Shown here: in pieces, positions 17,988-28,472 of the stretch | How the letters are laid out: the number at the start of each line of letters is the position of its first letter | How positions within the stretch are numbered: the stretch's first letter is position 1 | Origin: Yersinia canariae | GTDB lineage: Bacteria > Pseudomonadota > Gammaproteobacteria > Enterobacterales > Enterobacteriaceae | DNA: 64,000 nt | Direction: 5' to 3' | Assembly: GCF_009831415.1 (NCBI RefSeq) | Contig: NZ_CP043727.1 | Coordinates: 3,224,001-3,288,000 of the forward strand | The notes under the pieces: model-generated | The model's database searches: none | Seen by the model: only the letters and a program-made list of their open reading frames with translations | Told to the model about the DNA's origin: nothing | Translations under genes and position numbers: made by a program

Positions 17988-18005
17988 TGTTTTTTATCCT
18001 AAACA
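17988..18005. promoter_or_regulatory. NadR operator upstream of nadA
   Basis: TGTTTT-TTATCC-TAAACA matches the NadR box TGTTTA-N6-TAAACA in 11 of 12 positions with exact spacing. It is 69 bp before the nadA start, so NAD-dependent repression of nadA-pnuC is likely. The rest of the 17920-18287 interval, up to the first tRNA, shows no gene. Confidence 0.75.
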
Positions 18006-18287
18006 AAATACTCAATATCAAGTAAAAAGTCGCCCGATTTTGTCTGATAATGGCAAAAATGTTTAATAGAGTTAAAAATGAGGTGGGAAATTGAGTAGCG
18101 GAAAGGATATTAGAGGATTATAGGGGTTATATTTAGGATGAAAAGGAAATAGCGAAAGATAGCGAGGTGATTAAGCAAAACGGTGAAGATGATTGTTAGG
18201 ACACTCCTGAACGCAGGGTCACACCCACAAGACATTGTGTAATATGCGGATTCTGAGTTTCGGGGAGTATTACGATACTGGATAGAA

Positions 18288-18363
18288 TGGTGGGTCGTGC
18301 GGGATTCGAACCTGCGACCAATTGATTAAAAGTCAACTGCTCTACCAACTGAGCTAACGACCC
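18288..18363 (-). tRNA. tRNA-Lys (anticodon UUU), copy 1
   Basis: Read on the minus strand it starts GGGTCGTTAGCTCAGTTGG, with anticodon loop GACTTTTAATC (anticodon TTT), T-loop GGTTCGAATCC and an encoded 3' CCA. It is 76 bases. All four copies in the cluster have the same sequence. It is probably the last gene of a minus-strand tRNA operon. Confidence 0.97.
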
Positions 18364-18410
18364 GCTGTGATGCGGCACTGCTTACTTTTCACTATTTTGC
18401 ATCTTCATAA

Positions 18411-18486
18411 TGGTGGGTCGTGCGGGATTCGAACCTGCGACCAATTGATTAAAAGTCAACTGCTCTACCAACTGAGCTAACGACCC
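18411..18486 (-). tRNA. tRNA-Lys (anticodon UUU), copy 2
   Basis: Identical to copy 1, including the encoded CCA, and separated from it by 47 bp. It forms the upstream member of the first tRNA pair. Confidence 0.97.
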
Positions 18487-18623
18487 ATTATGTTTACTGC
18501 TTGATGATAATTCGCTACCCGTCGCGCGGAACAAATCCACTCGAGGTATTTTAGACAAAACAGGAAGAGGAATATCTATGCGATGATTTCAACTTCTGAC
18601 ATTCAAACACAACTACGAAAGAA

Positions 18624-18699
18624 TGGTGGGTCGTGCGGGATTCGAACCTGCGACCAATTGATTAAAAGTCAACTGCTCTACCAACTGAGCTAACGACCC
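18624..18699 (-). tRNA. tRNA-Lys (anticodon UUU), copy 3
   Basis: Identical to copy 1. It lies in the second copy of the duplicated 217-bp unit; 137 bp separate it from copy 2. Confidence 0.97.
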
Positions 18700-18746
18700 G
18701 CTGTCATGCGGTACTGCTTACTTTTCACTATTTTGCATCTTCATAA

Positions 18747-18822
18747 TGGTGGGTCGTGCGGGATTCGAACCTGCGACCAATTGATTAAAAGTCAACTGCT
18801 CTACCAACTGAGCTAACGACCC
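18747..18822 (-). tRNA. tRNA-Lys (anticodon UUU), copy 4
   Basis: Identical to copy 1. It is the promoter-proximal tRNA of the minus-strand cluster. E. coli has a mixed Lys/Val tRNA cluster at the same place between nadA and tol-pal; no tRNA-Val gene is present here. Confidence 0.97.
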
Positions 18823-18969
18823 ATTATGTTTACTGCGGACTATAATTTCCTGCTGCTTTAACGTTTTACAAGTTGTCTTGGCAACGGCGGCATATATTAC
18901 TAATTTCTCTTCACAGTGCAACTTAAATTTCTGTAAAGACGTCTAACTGCTTGTTCTTCACTCGCTAAA

Positions 18970-19004
18970 GCCCAGAAATTAGTCAATAAGACCAATTACT
19001 GGGC
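18970..19004 (-). terminator. Terminator of the tol-pal operon
   Basis: Imperfect 15-bp stem GCCCAGAAATTAGTC / GACCAATTACTGGGC with loop AATAA, starting about 10 bases after the cpoB stop on the minus strand. It is followed in that direction by TTTAGCG, so the T-tract is short. Confidence 0.65.
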
Positions 19005-19014
19005 TCGAAAAAAG

Positions 19015-19824
19015 CTAAAGAGCAGATAAACGTTTCTGTGCCTGTTTAGCAGCATCAGTGTTGGGATATTGCTTGATCACTTGTTGATAAACGGCCTTCG
19101 CTTTATCACTTTGGCCTTTATCCTGCATGATCACCCCAACTTTAAACATGGCTTCTGAACTTTTTGGGGACTTCGGATAATTCTTTACAACAACAGCATA
19201 ATAATAAGCAGCGTCGTCTTTCTTACCTTTGTTGTAATACAACTGCCCTAACCAATAATTGGCGTTAGGTTGGTAAGTCGACTTTGGATACTGTTTCACA
19301 AAACCTTGGAAAGCAGTGATCGCTTGATCATATTGCTTTTTCTCAAGAGCCAGCGAAACGGCCGCATTATAATCGCTGTTTTCATCACCAGTACTTGCTG
19401 CAGGAGCCGCTGTAGCCGTAGCAGCGCCTGAAGCTGCAGTATCAGAACTCCCAGCCGCTGAATTATCTGTTGCAGCGCCAGCAGCCGCAGGAGCTGCTGT
19501 TGAAGCCCCCTGACCACTGCTCAGGGCATCCATCTGCTGATAGATCTGTTTTTGCCGCTCAACAATTTGATTGAGCTGATACTGATTTTCTTGGATCTGA
19601 CCGCGTAAACTATCTACATCACGTTGTGAATCTGATAGTTGTTGCTGAAGTTGAGTTAATAGTTGGCTGTGAGCGTTGGAAATACGCTCAAGTTGAGTGA
19701 CCCGATCTTCTACCGAGCCGGAGCCGACATTACTGATTGGCGCTTGGGCAGTAGCGGCCCATGGGACCGCTACGCCAACCAGTAACGACAGACCCACTAA
19801 GTGACGTCTGAAGTTACTGTTCAT
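19015..19824 (-). CDS. cpoB: Cell division coordinator CpoB (YbgF)
   Basis: Periplasmic protein that links Tol-Pal driven outer-membrane constriction to PBP1B-dependent peptidoglycan synthesis at the septum. A signal peptide ends near residue 27 (WAATAQA). An N-terminal coiled coil for trimerisation and TolA contact follows (residues about 40-95). A low-complexity Ala/Ser/Thr linker covers about 105-145, longer than in E. coli. Three C-terminal TPR-like repeats follow (SDYNAAVSLALEKKQYDQAI, YWLGQLYYNKGKKDDAAYYY and FKVGVIMQDKGQSDKAKAVY). It has 269 residues and is the last gene of the tol-pal operon, 9 bp after pal. Confidence 0.96.
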   Translation of the reverse strand: MNSNFRRHLVGLSLLVGVAVPWAATAQAPISNVGSGSVEDRVTQLERISNAHSQLLTQLQQQLSDSQRDVDSLRGQIQENQYQLNQIVERQKQIYQQMDALSSGQGASTAAPAAAGAATDNSAAGSSDTAASGAATATAAPAASTGDENSDYNAAVSLALEKKQYDQAITAFQGFVKQYPKSTYQPNANYWLGQLYYNKGKKDDAAYYYAVVVKNYPKSPKSSEAMFKVGVIMQDKGQSDKAKAVYQQVIKQYPNTDAAKQAQKRLSAL

Positions 19825-19833
19825 GCGATTCTC

Positions 19834-20340
19834 TTAGTAAACCAGAACTGCACGACGGTTTTTAGCGAACGCTGCTTCGTCATGGCCCAGTACTGCTGGT
19901 TTTTCTTTACCGTAAGAAACGATAGAGATCTGGTCAGCAGAAACGCCTTTACCTTGCAGATACATTTTCACTGCATTAGCACGACGCTCGCCCAACGCGA
20001 TGTTGTATTCTGGCGTACCGCGTTCATCCGCGTGGCCTTCAACAACAACTTTGTAAGATGGGTTGCTACGCAGGAATGCAGCATGTGCATCCAGCATTTG
20101 AGCGAAGTCAGAACCGATATCGTATTTATCGAAACCGAAGTAAACGATATTGTTCTTTTGCAGTTCTTGCATCTGAAGACGCGCTTGCTCTTCGGAAGAC
20201 AGGTTGCTGCCATTTTCTGTACCAGTGCCAGCGCCCATGCCAGATTGGTCATTATTTGCGCTTTTGTTAGAACTACAAGCAGCGATAGCCAGAACTGGCA
20301 ATGCCAACATCAGCCCTTTCAGCACTTTGTTCAGTTGCAT
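19834..20340 (-). CDS. pal: Peptidoglycan-associated lipoprotein Pal
   Basis: Outer-membrane lipoprotein that binds peptidoglycan and the TolB/TolA system to keep the envelope intact. The signal peptide has lipobox LAIAAC with the lipidated Cys near residue 22. Residues about 60-168 are an OmpA-like domain, with [10 protein letters not shown], the peptidoglycan-binding segment [14 protein letters not shown], and [13 protein letters not shown]. Length is 168 residues, close to E. coli Pal (173). It is 50 bp after tolB. Confidence 0.97.
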   Translation of the reverse strand: MQLNKVLKGLMLALPVLAIAACSSNKSANNDQSGMGAGTGTENGSNLSSEEQARLQMQELQKNNIVYFGFDKYDIGSDFAQMLDAHAAFLRSNPSYKVVVEGHADERGTPEYNIALGERRANAVKMYLQGKGVSADQISIVSYGKEKPAVLGHDEAAFAKNRRAVLVY

Positions 20341-20390
20341 CTCTTTGATCCTTTTTTATAGTTTGCCATACATACGTATTTACACATGCA

Positions 20391-21683
20391 TCACAGATAC
20401 GGCGACCAGGCAGGAAATTTGACCTGTCCATCAGTTGCCGGAAGACGCGCTTTGAAACGCCCATCAGTCGAGACCAGCTGTAACACGGCTCCCAGCCCTT
20501 GTGTCGAGCTATAGATAACCATGGTGCCGTTAGGCGCGATACTAGGCGTTTCATCCAGGAACGTGTCCGTTAACACTTGAACGGCTCCCGTTACTAGATC
20601 CTGTTTAGCGATGTGTTGTGCCCCACCATTGGAACTAACCAATACCAGGAACTTACCATCAGGACTCACATCTGCGTTCTGGTTCTGAGAACCTTCCCAC
20701 GTGATTCGCTGCGGCGCACCGCCATTAATATTCACTTTATACACTTGTGGCCGACCGCCCTGATCCGAGGTATAAGCCAGATTTTGGCTATCCGGGAACC
20801 AGCTTGGTTCTGTGTTATTGCTACGGCCATCAGTTACCTGACTAATTTGGCCTGAGCCCAAGTCCATAACATACAAGTTCAAGCTACCGCTTTTAGACAA
20901 AGCGAAGGCCAGTTTAGAACCGTCCGGTGAGAAGGCTGGCGCACCATTATGACGTGGGAATGAAGCCACTTGTCTAATTGCACCATTAGCCAGCGTCTGG
21001 ATAACCAGTGCTGATTTGCCACTCTCAAAAGTGACGTAAGCAATTTTGCTACCATCTGCAGACCAGGCTGGTGACATCAAAGGCTCTGGAGAACGGTGAA
21101 CCACAAACTGATTGTAGCCATCGTAATCAGAAACCCGCAATTCATGTGGGAATTTGCCGCCGTTGGTTTGCACCACATAAGCAATACGGGTGCGGAAAGC
21201 ACCTTTAATCCCGGTCAGCTTTTCAAATACTTCATCGCTGGCAGTATGCGCGGCATAACGCAACCACTGTTTGGTCACTTTATACTGATTTTGCGCCAAA
21301 ACGCTACCGGCCGCACCAGAAGTATCAACTAACTGGTAAGAAACCACATAGCTACCATCAGCACTTGGTTGCACCTGACCAACAACTACAGCATCAATAC
21401 CCAACGCCGTCCAAGCCGCTGGCGTGACTTCCGCCGCAGTAGAAGGTTGCTGTGGCATACGAGCCGCATCAATTGGGTTAAATTTGCCACTGTTACGTAA
21501 ATCCGCGCCAACAATAGCGCCGATTTCTTCAGGTGGTGTACCCGGCCCCATCCATTTGAATGGAACAACCCCAATTGGACGAGCGGAGTCTACCCCTTGG
21601 GTAATCTCAATTCGAACTTCTGCGTGTAAAACAGAAGCCCATAAAACTAAAAAGCCTAGCGCAACACGAAATGCCTGCTTCAT
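20391..21683 (-). CDS. tolB: Tol-Pal system beta-propeller protein TolB
   Basis: Periplasmic protein of 430 residues, the same length as in E. coli. A signal peptide ends near residue 21 ([10 protein letters not shown]). An N-terminal TolB domain covers about residues 22-165. Six WD40-like PD40 repeats form the beta-propeller, each with a motif of the type [32 protein letters not shown] or [18 protein letters not shown]. It mediates contact between Pal and TolA. It lies between tolA (119 bp upstream) and pal. Confidence 0.97.
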   Translation of the reverse strand: MKQAFRVALGFLVLWASVLHAEVRIEITQGVDSARPIGVVPFKWMGPGTPPEEIGAIVGADLRNSGKFNPIDAARMPQQPSTAAEVTPAAWTALGIDAVVVGQVQPSADGSYVVSYQLVDTSGAAGSVLAQNQYKVTKQWLRYAAHTASDEVFEKLTGIKGAFRTRIAYVVQTNGGKFPHELRVSDYDGYNQFVVHRSPEPLMSPAWSADGSKIAYVTFESGKSALVIQTLANGAIRQVASFPRHNGAPAFSPDGSKLAFALSKSGSLNLYVMDLGSGQISQVTDGRSNNTEPSWFPDSQNLAYTSDQGGRPQVYKVNINGGAPQRITWEGSQNQNADVSPDGKFLVLVSSNGGAQHIAKQDLVTGAVQVLTDTFLDETPSIAPNGTMVIYSSTQGLGAVLQLVSTDGRFKARLPATDGQVKFPAWSPYL

Positions 21684-21802
21684 CTTATCTCCCTTATCCG
21701 AGCGGGATGCCCGCGATAATTAGCAGAATTTTAACAAACCAACGCAAACAAAACTACATAATCTATGGTTGATTGACAGAGTTATACACTGCCAATCAAG
21801 CT

Positions 21803-22963
21803 TTATTGCGGTTTAAAATCAAGTGGAACATTCTTAAACACTTCATAAACATCCTGACTTGGAGGTTTAGGTATTTTAGCAAGTTTCGCCGCAGCGATAG
21901 CAGCCTGGCACAGTGCCGGGTCGCCCCCTTCTGCTTTAACATCAATTAATAGACCATCTGGTGCTAATTTAATTCGCAGATTACAGGTACGGCCTTTGTA
22001 AAGATCTGCATCATAAAATTTACTTTGGATAGCGGCGGTCACCTGGCCCAAATAGCCACTGATATCACCCGCTGATGCCCCGCTCTTCTTACCACCGCCT
22101 TTACCGGCAGCAGCAGCTCCAGCACCTGACCCACTTTTCGGCGCATTCTTAGAGTTTGCCAAGCCGCCAAACAAGTCATCAACATCTGTTGCAGCAGAAG
22201 CTTCTGCTGCCGCTTTTTTCTTGGCCTCAGCTGCTGCGGCTTTTTTAGCGTCAGCTGCTGCTTTCTTCTCAGCATCAGCAGCAGCTTTCTTCTCAGCGGC
22301 GTCTGTTGCGGCCTTTTCAGCAGCTTCTGCGGCTTTCTTCGCATCAGCATCAGCTTGTTTCTTCGCCGCAGCGGCGACAGCGGCCTCTTTTTTGGCCTCA
22401 GCTTCCGCTTTTTTCTGAGCTTCAGCCTGCGCTTTCACCAGTTTATCGGCTTCCGCTTTAGCTTGAGCCGCAGCGGCCTCAGCCTGCTTCTGCTCTTCTT
22501 TTGCTTTAGCAGCGGCGGCGGCAGCGGTTTTCTGTTGCTCAGCGGCTTCTTTTTGCTGTTCCGCAGCTTGTTTCTTCTGTTCTTCAGCCGCCTGCTTTGC
22601 ATCTTCTTGCGCTTGCAGACGCTCTTTTTCCAATTCTTTCAGGCGCTGTTGTTCTGCCGCCTGCTTTTGCTGCAACTCTTCTGTTTGCTGCTCTGCTTTC
22701 TTCTGGCGTTGCTGTTCCGCCCGTTTAGCGTCCGTCTGCTGCTGTTGCTGACGGTTATATTGCTCTGTCACCGCTCCTGGGTCGACCATGACGGCGTCAA
22801 TAACTTCACCGCCAGCACCGCCGCCGCCCATTTCAGTCGTCTGCGTCAGAGAGCCCCAAATCAACAGGGCAATCAATATGATGTGCAGAACCACCGACAC
22901 TATAACAGCGCGATTCAGCTTATCATTTTGCTCGGTTGCCTTACCCACGCTCGATTTCCACAC
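21803..22963 (-). CDS. tolA: Tol-Pal system protein TolA
   Basis: Inner-membrane protein spanning the periplasm that transmits proton-motive force from TolQR to Pal. It has one N-terminal transmembrane helix (residues about 20-42, VIVSVVLHIILIALLIWGSL). A long Ala/Lys/Glu/Gln-rich helical domain follows to about 265, then a Gly-rich hinge. The globular C-terminal domain III has TCNLRIKLAPDGLLIDVKAE and the conserved Cys pair. Length is 386 residues, close to E. coli (421); the difference is in the repetitive domain. The Leu-rich reading frames on the opposite strand are composition artefacts of this helix. Confidence 0.97.
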   Translation of the reverse strand: MWKSSVGKATEQNDKLNRAVIVSVVLHIILIALLIWGSLTQTTEMGGGGAGGEVIDAVMVDPGAVTEQYNRQQQQQTDAKRAEQQRQKKAEQQTEELQQKQAAEQQRLKELEKERLQAQEDAKQAAEEQKKQAAEQQKEAAEQQKTAAAAAAKAKEEQKQAEAAAAQAKAEADKLVKAQAEAQKKAEAEAKKEAAVAAAAKKQADADAKKAAEAAEKAATDAAEKKAAADAEKKAAADAKKAAAAEAKKKAAAEASAATDVDDLFGGLANSKNAPKSGSGAGAAAAGKGGGKKSGASAGDISGYLGQVTAAIQSKFYDADLYKGRTCNLRIKLAPDGLLIDVKAEGGDPALCQAAIAAAKLAKIPKPPSQDVYEVFKNVPLDFKPQ

Positions 22964-23059
22964 TCGATGTCCGCGATCTATTGCTAAAAAACGGAACTGC
23001 TAAAAACAGGGTATCTACTGACTGGACTGACTATCAATCCAGCCAATATCAACGCAAAT

Positions 23060-23488
23060 TTATATCGGTTGAGTCATTAAGCCCACCGATGTGACTCCAG
23101 CCTGATGCAACATATTGAGGGCCTTAATAATTTCATCATAAGGAACCTCTTTCGCGCCGCCGATCAGGAATACAGTTTTCGGATTCGATTTTAACCTTGC
23201 TTGAGCCTCTGCCACCACTTGTTCTGAGGGCAGTTGCTCCATCCGCTGATGGTCAATAACCAGCGAGTATTGGCCCACACCTGATACTTCGACAATCACC
23301 GGAGGATTATCATCACTGGAGACTGTTTTAGAATCCGTGGCGTCAGGTAAGTCCACCTCAACGCTTTGCGTGATAATCGGTGCTGTCGCCATAAAAATCA
23401 GCAATAGCACCAGTAAGACGTCAAGCAAGGGAACAATGTTAATTTCAGACTTAAGCTCGCGCCGCTTACGACCACGTACTCGCGCCAT
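23060..23488 (-). CDS. tolR: Tol-Pal system protein TolR
   Basis: Inner-membrane ExbD-type subunit of the TolQR motor. One transmembrane helix lies at residues about 17-37 (INIVPLLDVLLVLLLIFMAT) and includes the proton-carrying Asp23. A periplasmic domain follows. Length is 142 residues, as in E. coli. It lies 12 bp after tolQ. Confidence 0.97.
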   Translation of the reverse strand: MARVRGRKRRELKSEINIVPLLDVLLVLLLIFMATAPIITQSVEVDLPDATDSKTVSSDDNPPVIVEVSGVGQYSLVIDHQRMEQLPSEQVVAEAQARLKSNPKTVFLIGGAKEVPYDEIIKALNMLHQAGVTSVGLMTQPI

Positions 23489-23500
23489 ACGACCCCCTAC

Positions 23501-24588
<1,088 letters not shown>

Positions 24589-24676
24589 TCTACTTCCCAG
24601 TAATGCAGTTAACGGACACACTATACTGAAGAGCGTTAAGCTTTGGAATCACTTGCGAGAATAGAACGAAAATAAT

Positions 24677-24696
24677 TATGGGCCAGGCGGCCCATA
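24677..24696 (-). terminator. Terminator of the cyd operon
   Basis: TATGGGCC (24677-24684) / GGCCCATA (24689-24696), perfect 8 bp with a 4-nt loop. On the minus strand it is followed by ATTATTTTCG. It is 41 bases beyond the ybgE stop and upstream of ybgC. Confidence 0.7.
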
Positions 24697-24736
24697 AAGG
24701 AGAGATTGTGTTCAGATTAGGCGAAACGTTGCAAGA

Positions 24737-25036
24737 TTAGACAAAAAAGTAGAATAATCCCGCGCCCAAGATCACAATTGCTGGAAGTGGTGAGAAAAAA
24801 GCACGCAACCACATCCGTTTTGGACGAAAACCAACGCCATGAATCACACCGGTACACACGGCCCACACAATAAAGGCCTCTTGCCAGACTTCAAGTGAGC
24901 TGGTTGCCGCCGCGAAACGCGAAGGATCCCAAAACACACAGAAAGCCACAGCAAATGCGAGCACCAGTGAAAGGGCCCGCAGTGGGCCCTTATCCATTAA
25001 CTCATATAGCTTATCGGACAACATCATCTTCGCCAT
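24737..25036 (-). CDS. ybgE: Cytochrome bd-I operon accessory protein YbgE
   Basis: Small inner-membrane protein of 99 residues encoded at the end of the cydABX operon; its precise function is unknown. Three hydrophobic segments are seen. Conserved stretches are MDKGPLRALSLV, FWDPSRFAA and WAVCTGVIHGVGFRP. The frame is open to 25102, but the ATG at 25036 gives MAKMMLSDKLYELMDKG, matching the family length. Its start overlaps the cydX 3' end by 26 bases. Confidence 0.93.
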   Translation of the reverse strand: MAKMMLSDKLYELMDKGPLRALSLVLAFAVAFCVFWDPSRFAAATSSLEVWQEAFIVWAVCTGVIHGVGFRPKRMWLRAFFSPLPAIVILGAGLFYFFV

Positions 25037-25148
25037 TATTAGCGGCTTTCGCTGCTGCATTGGCTTCACTCTGCTCCAGCGCCAGAGCAGTAATGATACC
25101 AAAGGAGCAGGCCAGAAGTGTCCCTAGAATCCAGGCAAAATACCACAT
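25011..25148 (-). CDS. cydX: Cytochrome bd-I oxidase small subunit CydX
   Basis: Single-helix subunit that stabilises the cytochrome bd-I haem site. The 45-residue product starts MWYFAWILGTLLACSFGIIT, almost the E. coli CydX sequence, and has a longer Ala/Asn/Asp-rich tail. It lies 12 bp after cydB and overlaps ybgE. Confidence 0.95.
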   Translation of the reverse strand: MWYFAWILGTLLACSFGIITALALEQSEANAAAKAANNGEDDVVR

Positions 25149-25160
25149 GCTTTATGCTCC

Positions 25161-26300
25161 TTAGTACAGTGAATGCTTGTTGTTTTCGATAAAGTCTTTA
25201 TCAATGCGCCCAAACATCTTGTAGTAACACCAACTGGTGTAAATCAGAATGATAGGGACAAAGATTATCGCAACAATGGTCATCACTTTCAGCGTTAACA
25301 GGCTAGATGTCGCATCCCACATTGTCAGGCTGATATTTGGCACTGTGCTTGACGGCATAACAAACGGGAACATAGTGACCCCGGCAGTCAAGATGACACA
25401 GGCAATGGTCAGTGATGAGAACAGGAAGGCCCAAGCCCCTTTTTCAAAGCGCGATAGCAAAATGGTGAACAGTGGCAGAATCACGCCCAGTGCTGGCAGC
25501 GCCCACAGGCTTGGATACTTGTTGAAGTTAATCAACCATGCACCCGCCTGATGTGCCACTTCTTTGCGCATCGGGTTAGATTCAGCGGCTGTATCCAGTA
25601 CTGAAGTCACAACAAAACCATCAATACCTTTTACTAACCAAATACCGGCTAGCAAGAAGGCAACGCTCATCACTAACGCCGAGATCTGCGCAGCAGCACG
25701 GGAGCGTAAATGTAACTCACCGCGAGTACGCATTTGCAGGTAAGTTGCACCTTGAGTGACCAGCATGGTTAAGCTGACAACCCCGGCCAGTAAGCCAAAC
25801 GGGTTCAGTAACTGGAAGAAGTTACCGGTGTAGAACAGGCGCATGTAGCTGTCCATGTGGAACGGCACACCTTGCAGCAAGTTACCGAACGCCACACCGA
25901 ACACCACCGCAGGTACAAAACTACCCGCAAAAATGCCCCAGTCCCACATGTTGCGCCAGCGGTTATCTTCCACTTTCGAGCGGTAGTCAAAACCGACCGG
26001 GCGGAAGAATAACGCAGCCAACACCAGAATCATCGCAATATAGAAGCCGGAGAATGCGGCGGCATAGACCATTGGCCAGGCCGCAAACAGCGCCCCACCC
26101 GCGGTTATCAACCAAACCTGATTACCATCCCAGTGGGGGGCAATCGAGTTAATCATAATACGACGTTCTGTATCATTCTTACCGATGATACGCAGCAGGA
26201 TACCGACACCCATATCGAAACCATCGGTGACTGCGAAACCAATCAGTAGCACACCGATCAGCAGCCACCAGATAAATCGTAATACTTCATAATCAAACAT
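25161..26300 (-). CDS. cydB: Cytochrome bd-I ubiquinol oxidase subunit II
   Basis: Integral membrane subunit of the high-affinity, oxygen-scavenging terminal oxidase. It has 379 residues, as in E. coli, with about nine transmembrane helices. Family stretches are FIWWLLIGVLLIGFAVTDGF at the N terminus (with DGFDMG) and APHWDGNQVWLITAGGALF. It follows cydA by 14 bp. Confidence 0.98.
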   Translation of the reverse strand: MFDYEVLRFIWWLLIGVLLIGFAVTDGFDMGVGILLRIIGKNDTERRIMINSIAPHWDGNQVWLITAGGALFAAWPMVYAAAFSGFYIAMILVLAALFFRPVGFDYRSKVEDNRWRNMWDWGIFAGSFVPAVVFGVAFGNLLQGVPFHMDSYMRLFYTGNFFQLLNPFGLLAGVVSLTMLVTQGATYLQMRTRGELHLRSRAAAQISALVMSVAFLLAGIWLVKGIDGFVVTSVLDTAAESNPMRKEVAHQAGAWLINFNKYPSLWALPALGVILPLFTILLSRFEKGAWAFLFSSLTIACVILTAGVTMFPFVMPSSTVPNISLTMWDATSSLLTLKVMTIVAIIFVPIILIYTSWCYYKMFGRIDKDFIENNKHSLY

Positions 26301-26314
26301 AAGTGGACTCCTGT

Positions 26315-27883
26315 TTACCGTGCTTCCTGCACTGGGGCAGTCGGCTGTTCAAAATGATAGCGGCCAGTTTTCAGGCTACTAGGCCCAAGGCGCGCGAATT
26401 TGAACATCAGGTACATTTCTGCCACCAGGAACAGCGTGTACAAACCACAAATCAGCCCCATGGAGAATAGAATATCCCCTGCGGTGACAGATGAGTTTGC
26501 AATTGCTGTCGGCAGCACTTCACCGATGGCCCATGGTTGGCGACCATATTCCGCCACAAACCAACCTGCTTCTACTGCAATCCACGGTAATGGAATACCG
26601 AACAATGCCGCACGCAGTAACCATTTCTTCTCACCAATCCGGCCGCGCACTACGTTATAGAATGCCAGACCGATGATAAGCAACATCAGGAAGCCACAAG
26701 CCACCATGATACGGAAGGCGAAGTACAGCGGCAGAACACGTGGAATAGAGTCCTGTGCTGCTAGCTGGATCTGTTCTTCAGTGGCATCAGTGACGTTTTG
26801 TGTATAACGCTTCAGTAAGAGACCGTAGCCCAGATCTTGTTTAGCCTTACTGAATGCTTCACGTACGGCAGGGTCAGTATTACCCGCACGTAATTTTTCT
26901 AGCAGACTGTAAGCTTGGATACCGTTACGGATACGGACTTCGTGCTGAGACATCAAATCACGTAAGCCGATGACCGGAGTATCCAATGAACGGGTTGCAA
27001 TTATCCCCAAGGCGAATGGAATTTGAACCGCAAACCGGTTTTCCATTGTTTCCTGGTTAGGAATCGCAAATAGCGTGAAGGCTGCCGGAGGTGGCTGAGT
27101 TTCCCATTCAGCTTCAATTGCAGCCAGTTTAGTTTTCTGCACGTCACCCATTTCATAACCAGATTCATCACCCAGTACAATAACGGACAACACGGCAGCT
27201 AAGCCAAAGCTTGCTGCGATAGCAAAAGAACGTTTGGCGAACGGAATATCACGGCCTTTCAACAGATAGTAAGAACTGATACCCAGAACAAACATCGCAC
27301 CGGTGACATAACCTGCTGCAACAGTGTGAACAAATTTCACCTGAGCAACTGGGTTTAGCACCAACTCTGAGAAGCTCAGCATTTCCATACGCATGGTTTC
27401 AAAGTTGAAGTCAGATGCAATCGGGTTTTGCATCCAGCCGTTAGCAACCAAGATCCATAGCGCAGAGAAGTTAGAGCCTAAAGCTACCAGCCAGGTTACG
27501 GCCAAATGCTGGTGTTTGCTCAGACGATCCCAACCGAAGAAGAACAGACCGACGAAAGTAGATTCTAAGAAGAACGCCATTAAACCTTCGATAGCCAGAG
27601 GGGCACCGAAAATATCACCGACGTAATGTGAGAAATATGACCAGTTAGTCCCGAATTGGAACTCCATAGTCAGACCAGTAGCAACACCCAGAGCAAAGTT
27701 AATCGCAAATAACTTACCCCAGAACTTGGTCATATCTTTATAGATTTGTTTGCCAGACAGCACATAAACCGATTCCATAATTGCCAACATAAACGCCATA
27801 CCCAGCGTTAGTGGGACAAATAAGAAATGGTACATTGCCGTTAAGGCAAACTGTAACCGTGACAGTTCGACAATATCAAACAT
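26315..27883 (-). CDS. cydA: Cytochrome bd-I ubiquinol oxidase subunit I
   Basis: Catalytic subunit carrying haems b558, b595 and d, with the quinol-binding Q loop. It has 522 residues. N-terminal [20 protein letters not shown] contains the haem b595 ligand His19. [13 protein letters not shown] is the conserved Q-loop/C-terminal signature, and M393-region residues lie in the [10 protein letters not shown] helix. It is the first gene of cydABX-ybgE. ArcA- and Fnr-like sites lie about 300-400 bp upstream, where the E. coli cyd promoter would be. Confidence 0.98.
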   Translation of the reverse strand: MFDIVELSRLQFALTAMYHFLFVPLTLGMAFMLAIMESVYVLSGKQIYKDMTKFWGKLFAINFALGVATGLTMEFQFGTNWSYFSHYVGDIFGAPLAIEGLMAFFLESTFVGLFFFGWDRLSKHQHLAVTWLVALGSNFSALWILVANGWMQNPIASDFNFETMRMEMLSFSELVLNPVAQVKFVHTVAAGYVTGAMFVLGISSYYLLKGRDIPFAKRSFAIAASFGLAAVLSVIVLGDESGYEMGDVQKTKLAAIEAEWETQPPPAAFTLFAIPNQETMENRFAVQIPFALGIIATRSLDTPVIGLRDLMSQHEVRIRNGIQAYSLLEKLRAGNTDPAVREAFSKAKQDLGYGLLLKRYTQNVTDATEEQIQLAAQDSIPRVLPLYFAFRIMVACGFLMLLIIGLAFYNVVRGRIGEKKWLLRAALFGIPLPWIAVEAGWFVAEYGRQPWAIGEVLPTAIANSSVTAGDILFSMGLICGLYTLFLVAEMYLMFKFARLGPSSLKTGRYHFEQPTAPVQEAR

Positions 27884-28184
27884 CTTGACTCCTTGCTCCT
27901 CGCAGGAAGACTCCGACTTGCGGCAACTCGACCTCCGCTATATTGGAAGCTTCGTTATTACCCGCAGTGAATGCCCAAAAAAACACAACAAAAATAACAA
28001 TATCAACTACCCAGTATTACACCGCGGTAATAGTACGCTTCTAATCCCACACAATAAATAGGATTTTACGTGACCCAGCGTTGAGTTCTGGATACAGGTC
28101 AACAAATAGGCCATTTACCTATCATGCCGTAGTTTGATCCAAAACAATTTAAGCTCATATGAACATTATTGCCATATTCAAAAG

Positions 28185-28290
28185 TTGATTTAGAACAATT
28201 AATTCTTTTTGATGTTAATTAAAAGTTCGATTGTTTTTATATAATCCCGAGCTGTTAATAAAATGTAATTTTATGGTTTAGTTAATGCTT
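28185..28290. promoter_or_regulatory. Fnr-like site and ArcA-type direct repeats between cydA and the phosphatase gene
   Basis: TTGATTTAGAACAA (28185-28198) matches the Fnr consensus TTGAT-N4-ATCAA in nine of ten positions. GTTAATTAAAAGTT (28214-28227) and GTTAATAAAATGTAA (28254-28268) carry GTTAA-like elements 11 bp apart, the ArcA direct-repeat spacing. GGTTTAGTTAA follows at about 28275-28285. The 589-bp interval 27884-28472 has no gene. The sites suit oxygen control of cydAB, but the divergent phosphatase gene could share them. Confidence 0.5.
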
Positions 28291-28472
28291 TATTACGTCG
28301 TTATTATGCGATCCAGATTAACTTTTAAATTTAATATTTTCAGGGTGAGTTAAATCACATTTCTACGTTTTATATGAATATATTAGCCCATTCTGAGGGA
28401 AGCGTTCGCAAATGTTGCCATTTTGTTGCATGATAAAGTGCTATTGCCTGATAAAATATTGAATCCTCTACA

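Larger units (their letters stand above)
18284..18836. repeat. Segmental duplication of a tRNA-Lys pair
   Basis: The 217-bp block 18284-18500 recurs at 18620-18836 with only two mismatches, both in the spacer between the two tRNAs (GCTGTGATGCGGCACTG versus GCTGTCATGCGGTACTG). The 119 bp between the blocks is unique. The arrangement indicates duplication of a two-tRNA unit. Confidence 0.85.

Noticed and set aside
18196..18921. Two minus-strand reading frames sharing a GSLAQLVEQLTFNQLVAGSN segment
   Set aside because: The shared segment is the translation of the tRNA-Lys sequence; these are tRNA genes, not proteins.
19801..20422. Plus-strand frame opposite pal with a signal-like N terminus
   Set aside because: It lies antisense to a fully conserved pal gene and has no homology or ribosome-binding site.
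22221..22987. Long Leu/Phe/Ser-rich reading frames on the plus strand opposite tolA
   Set aside because: They are composition shadows of the Ala/Lys/Gln-rich TolA helix on the other strand and have no ribosome-binding sites or homology.
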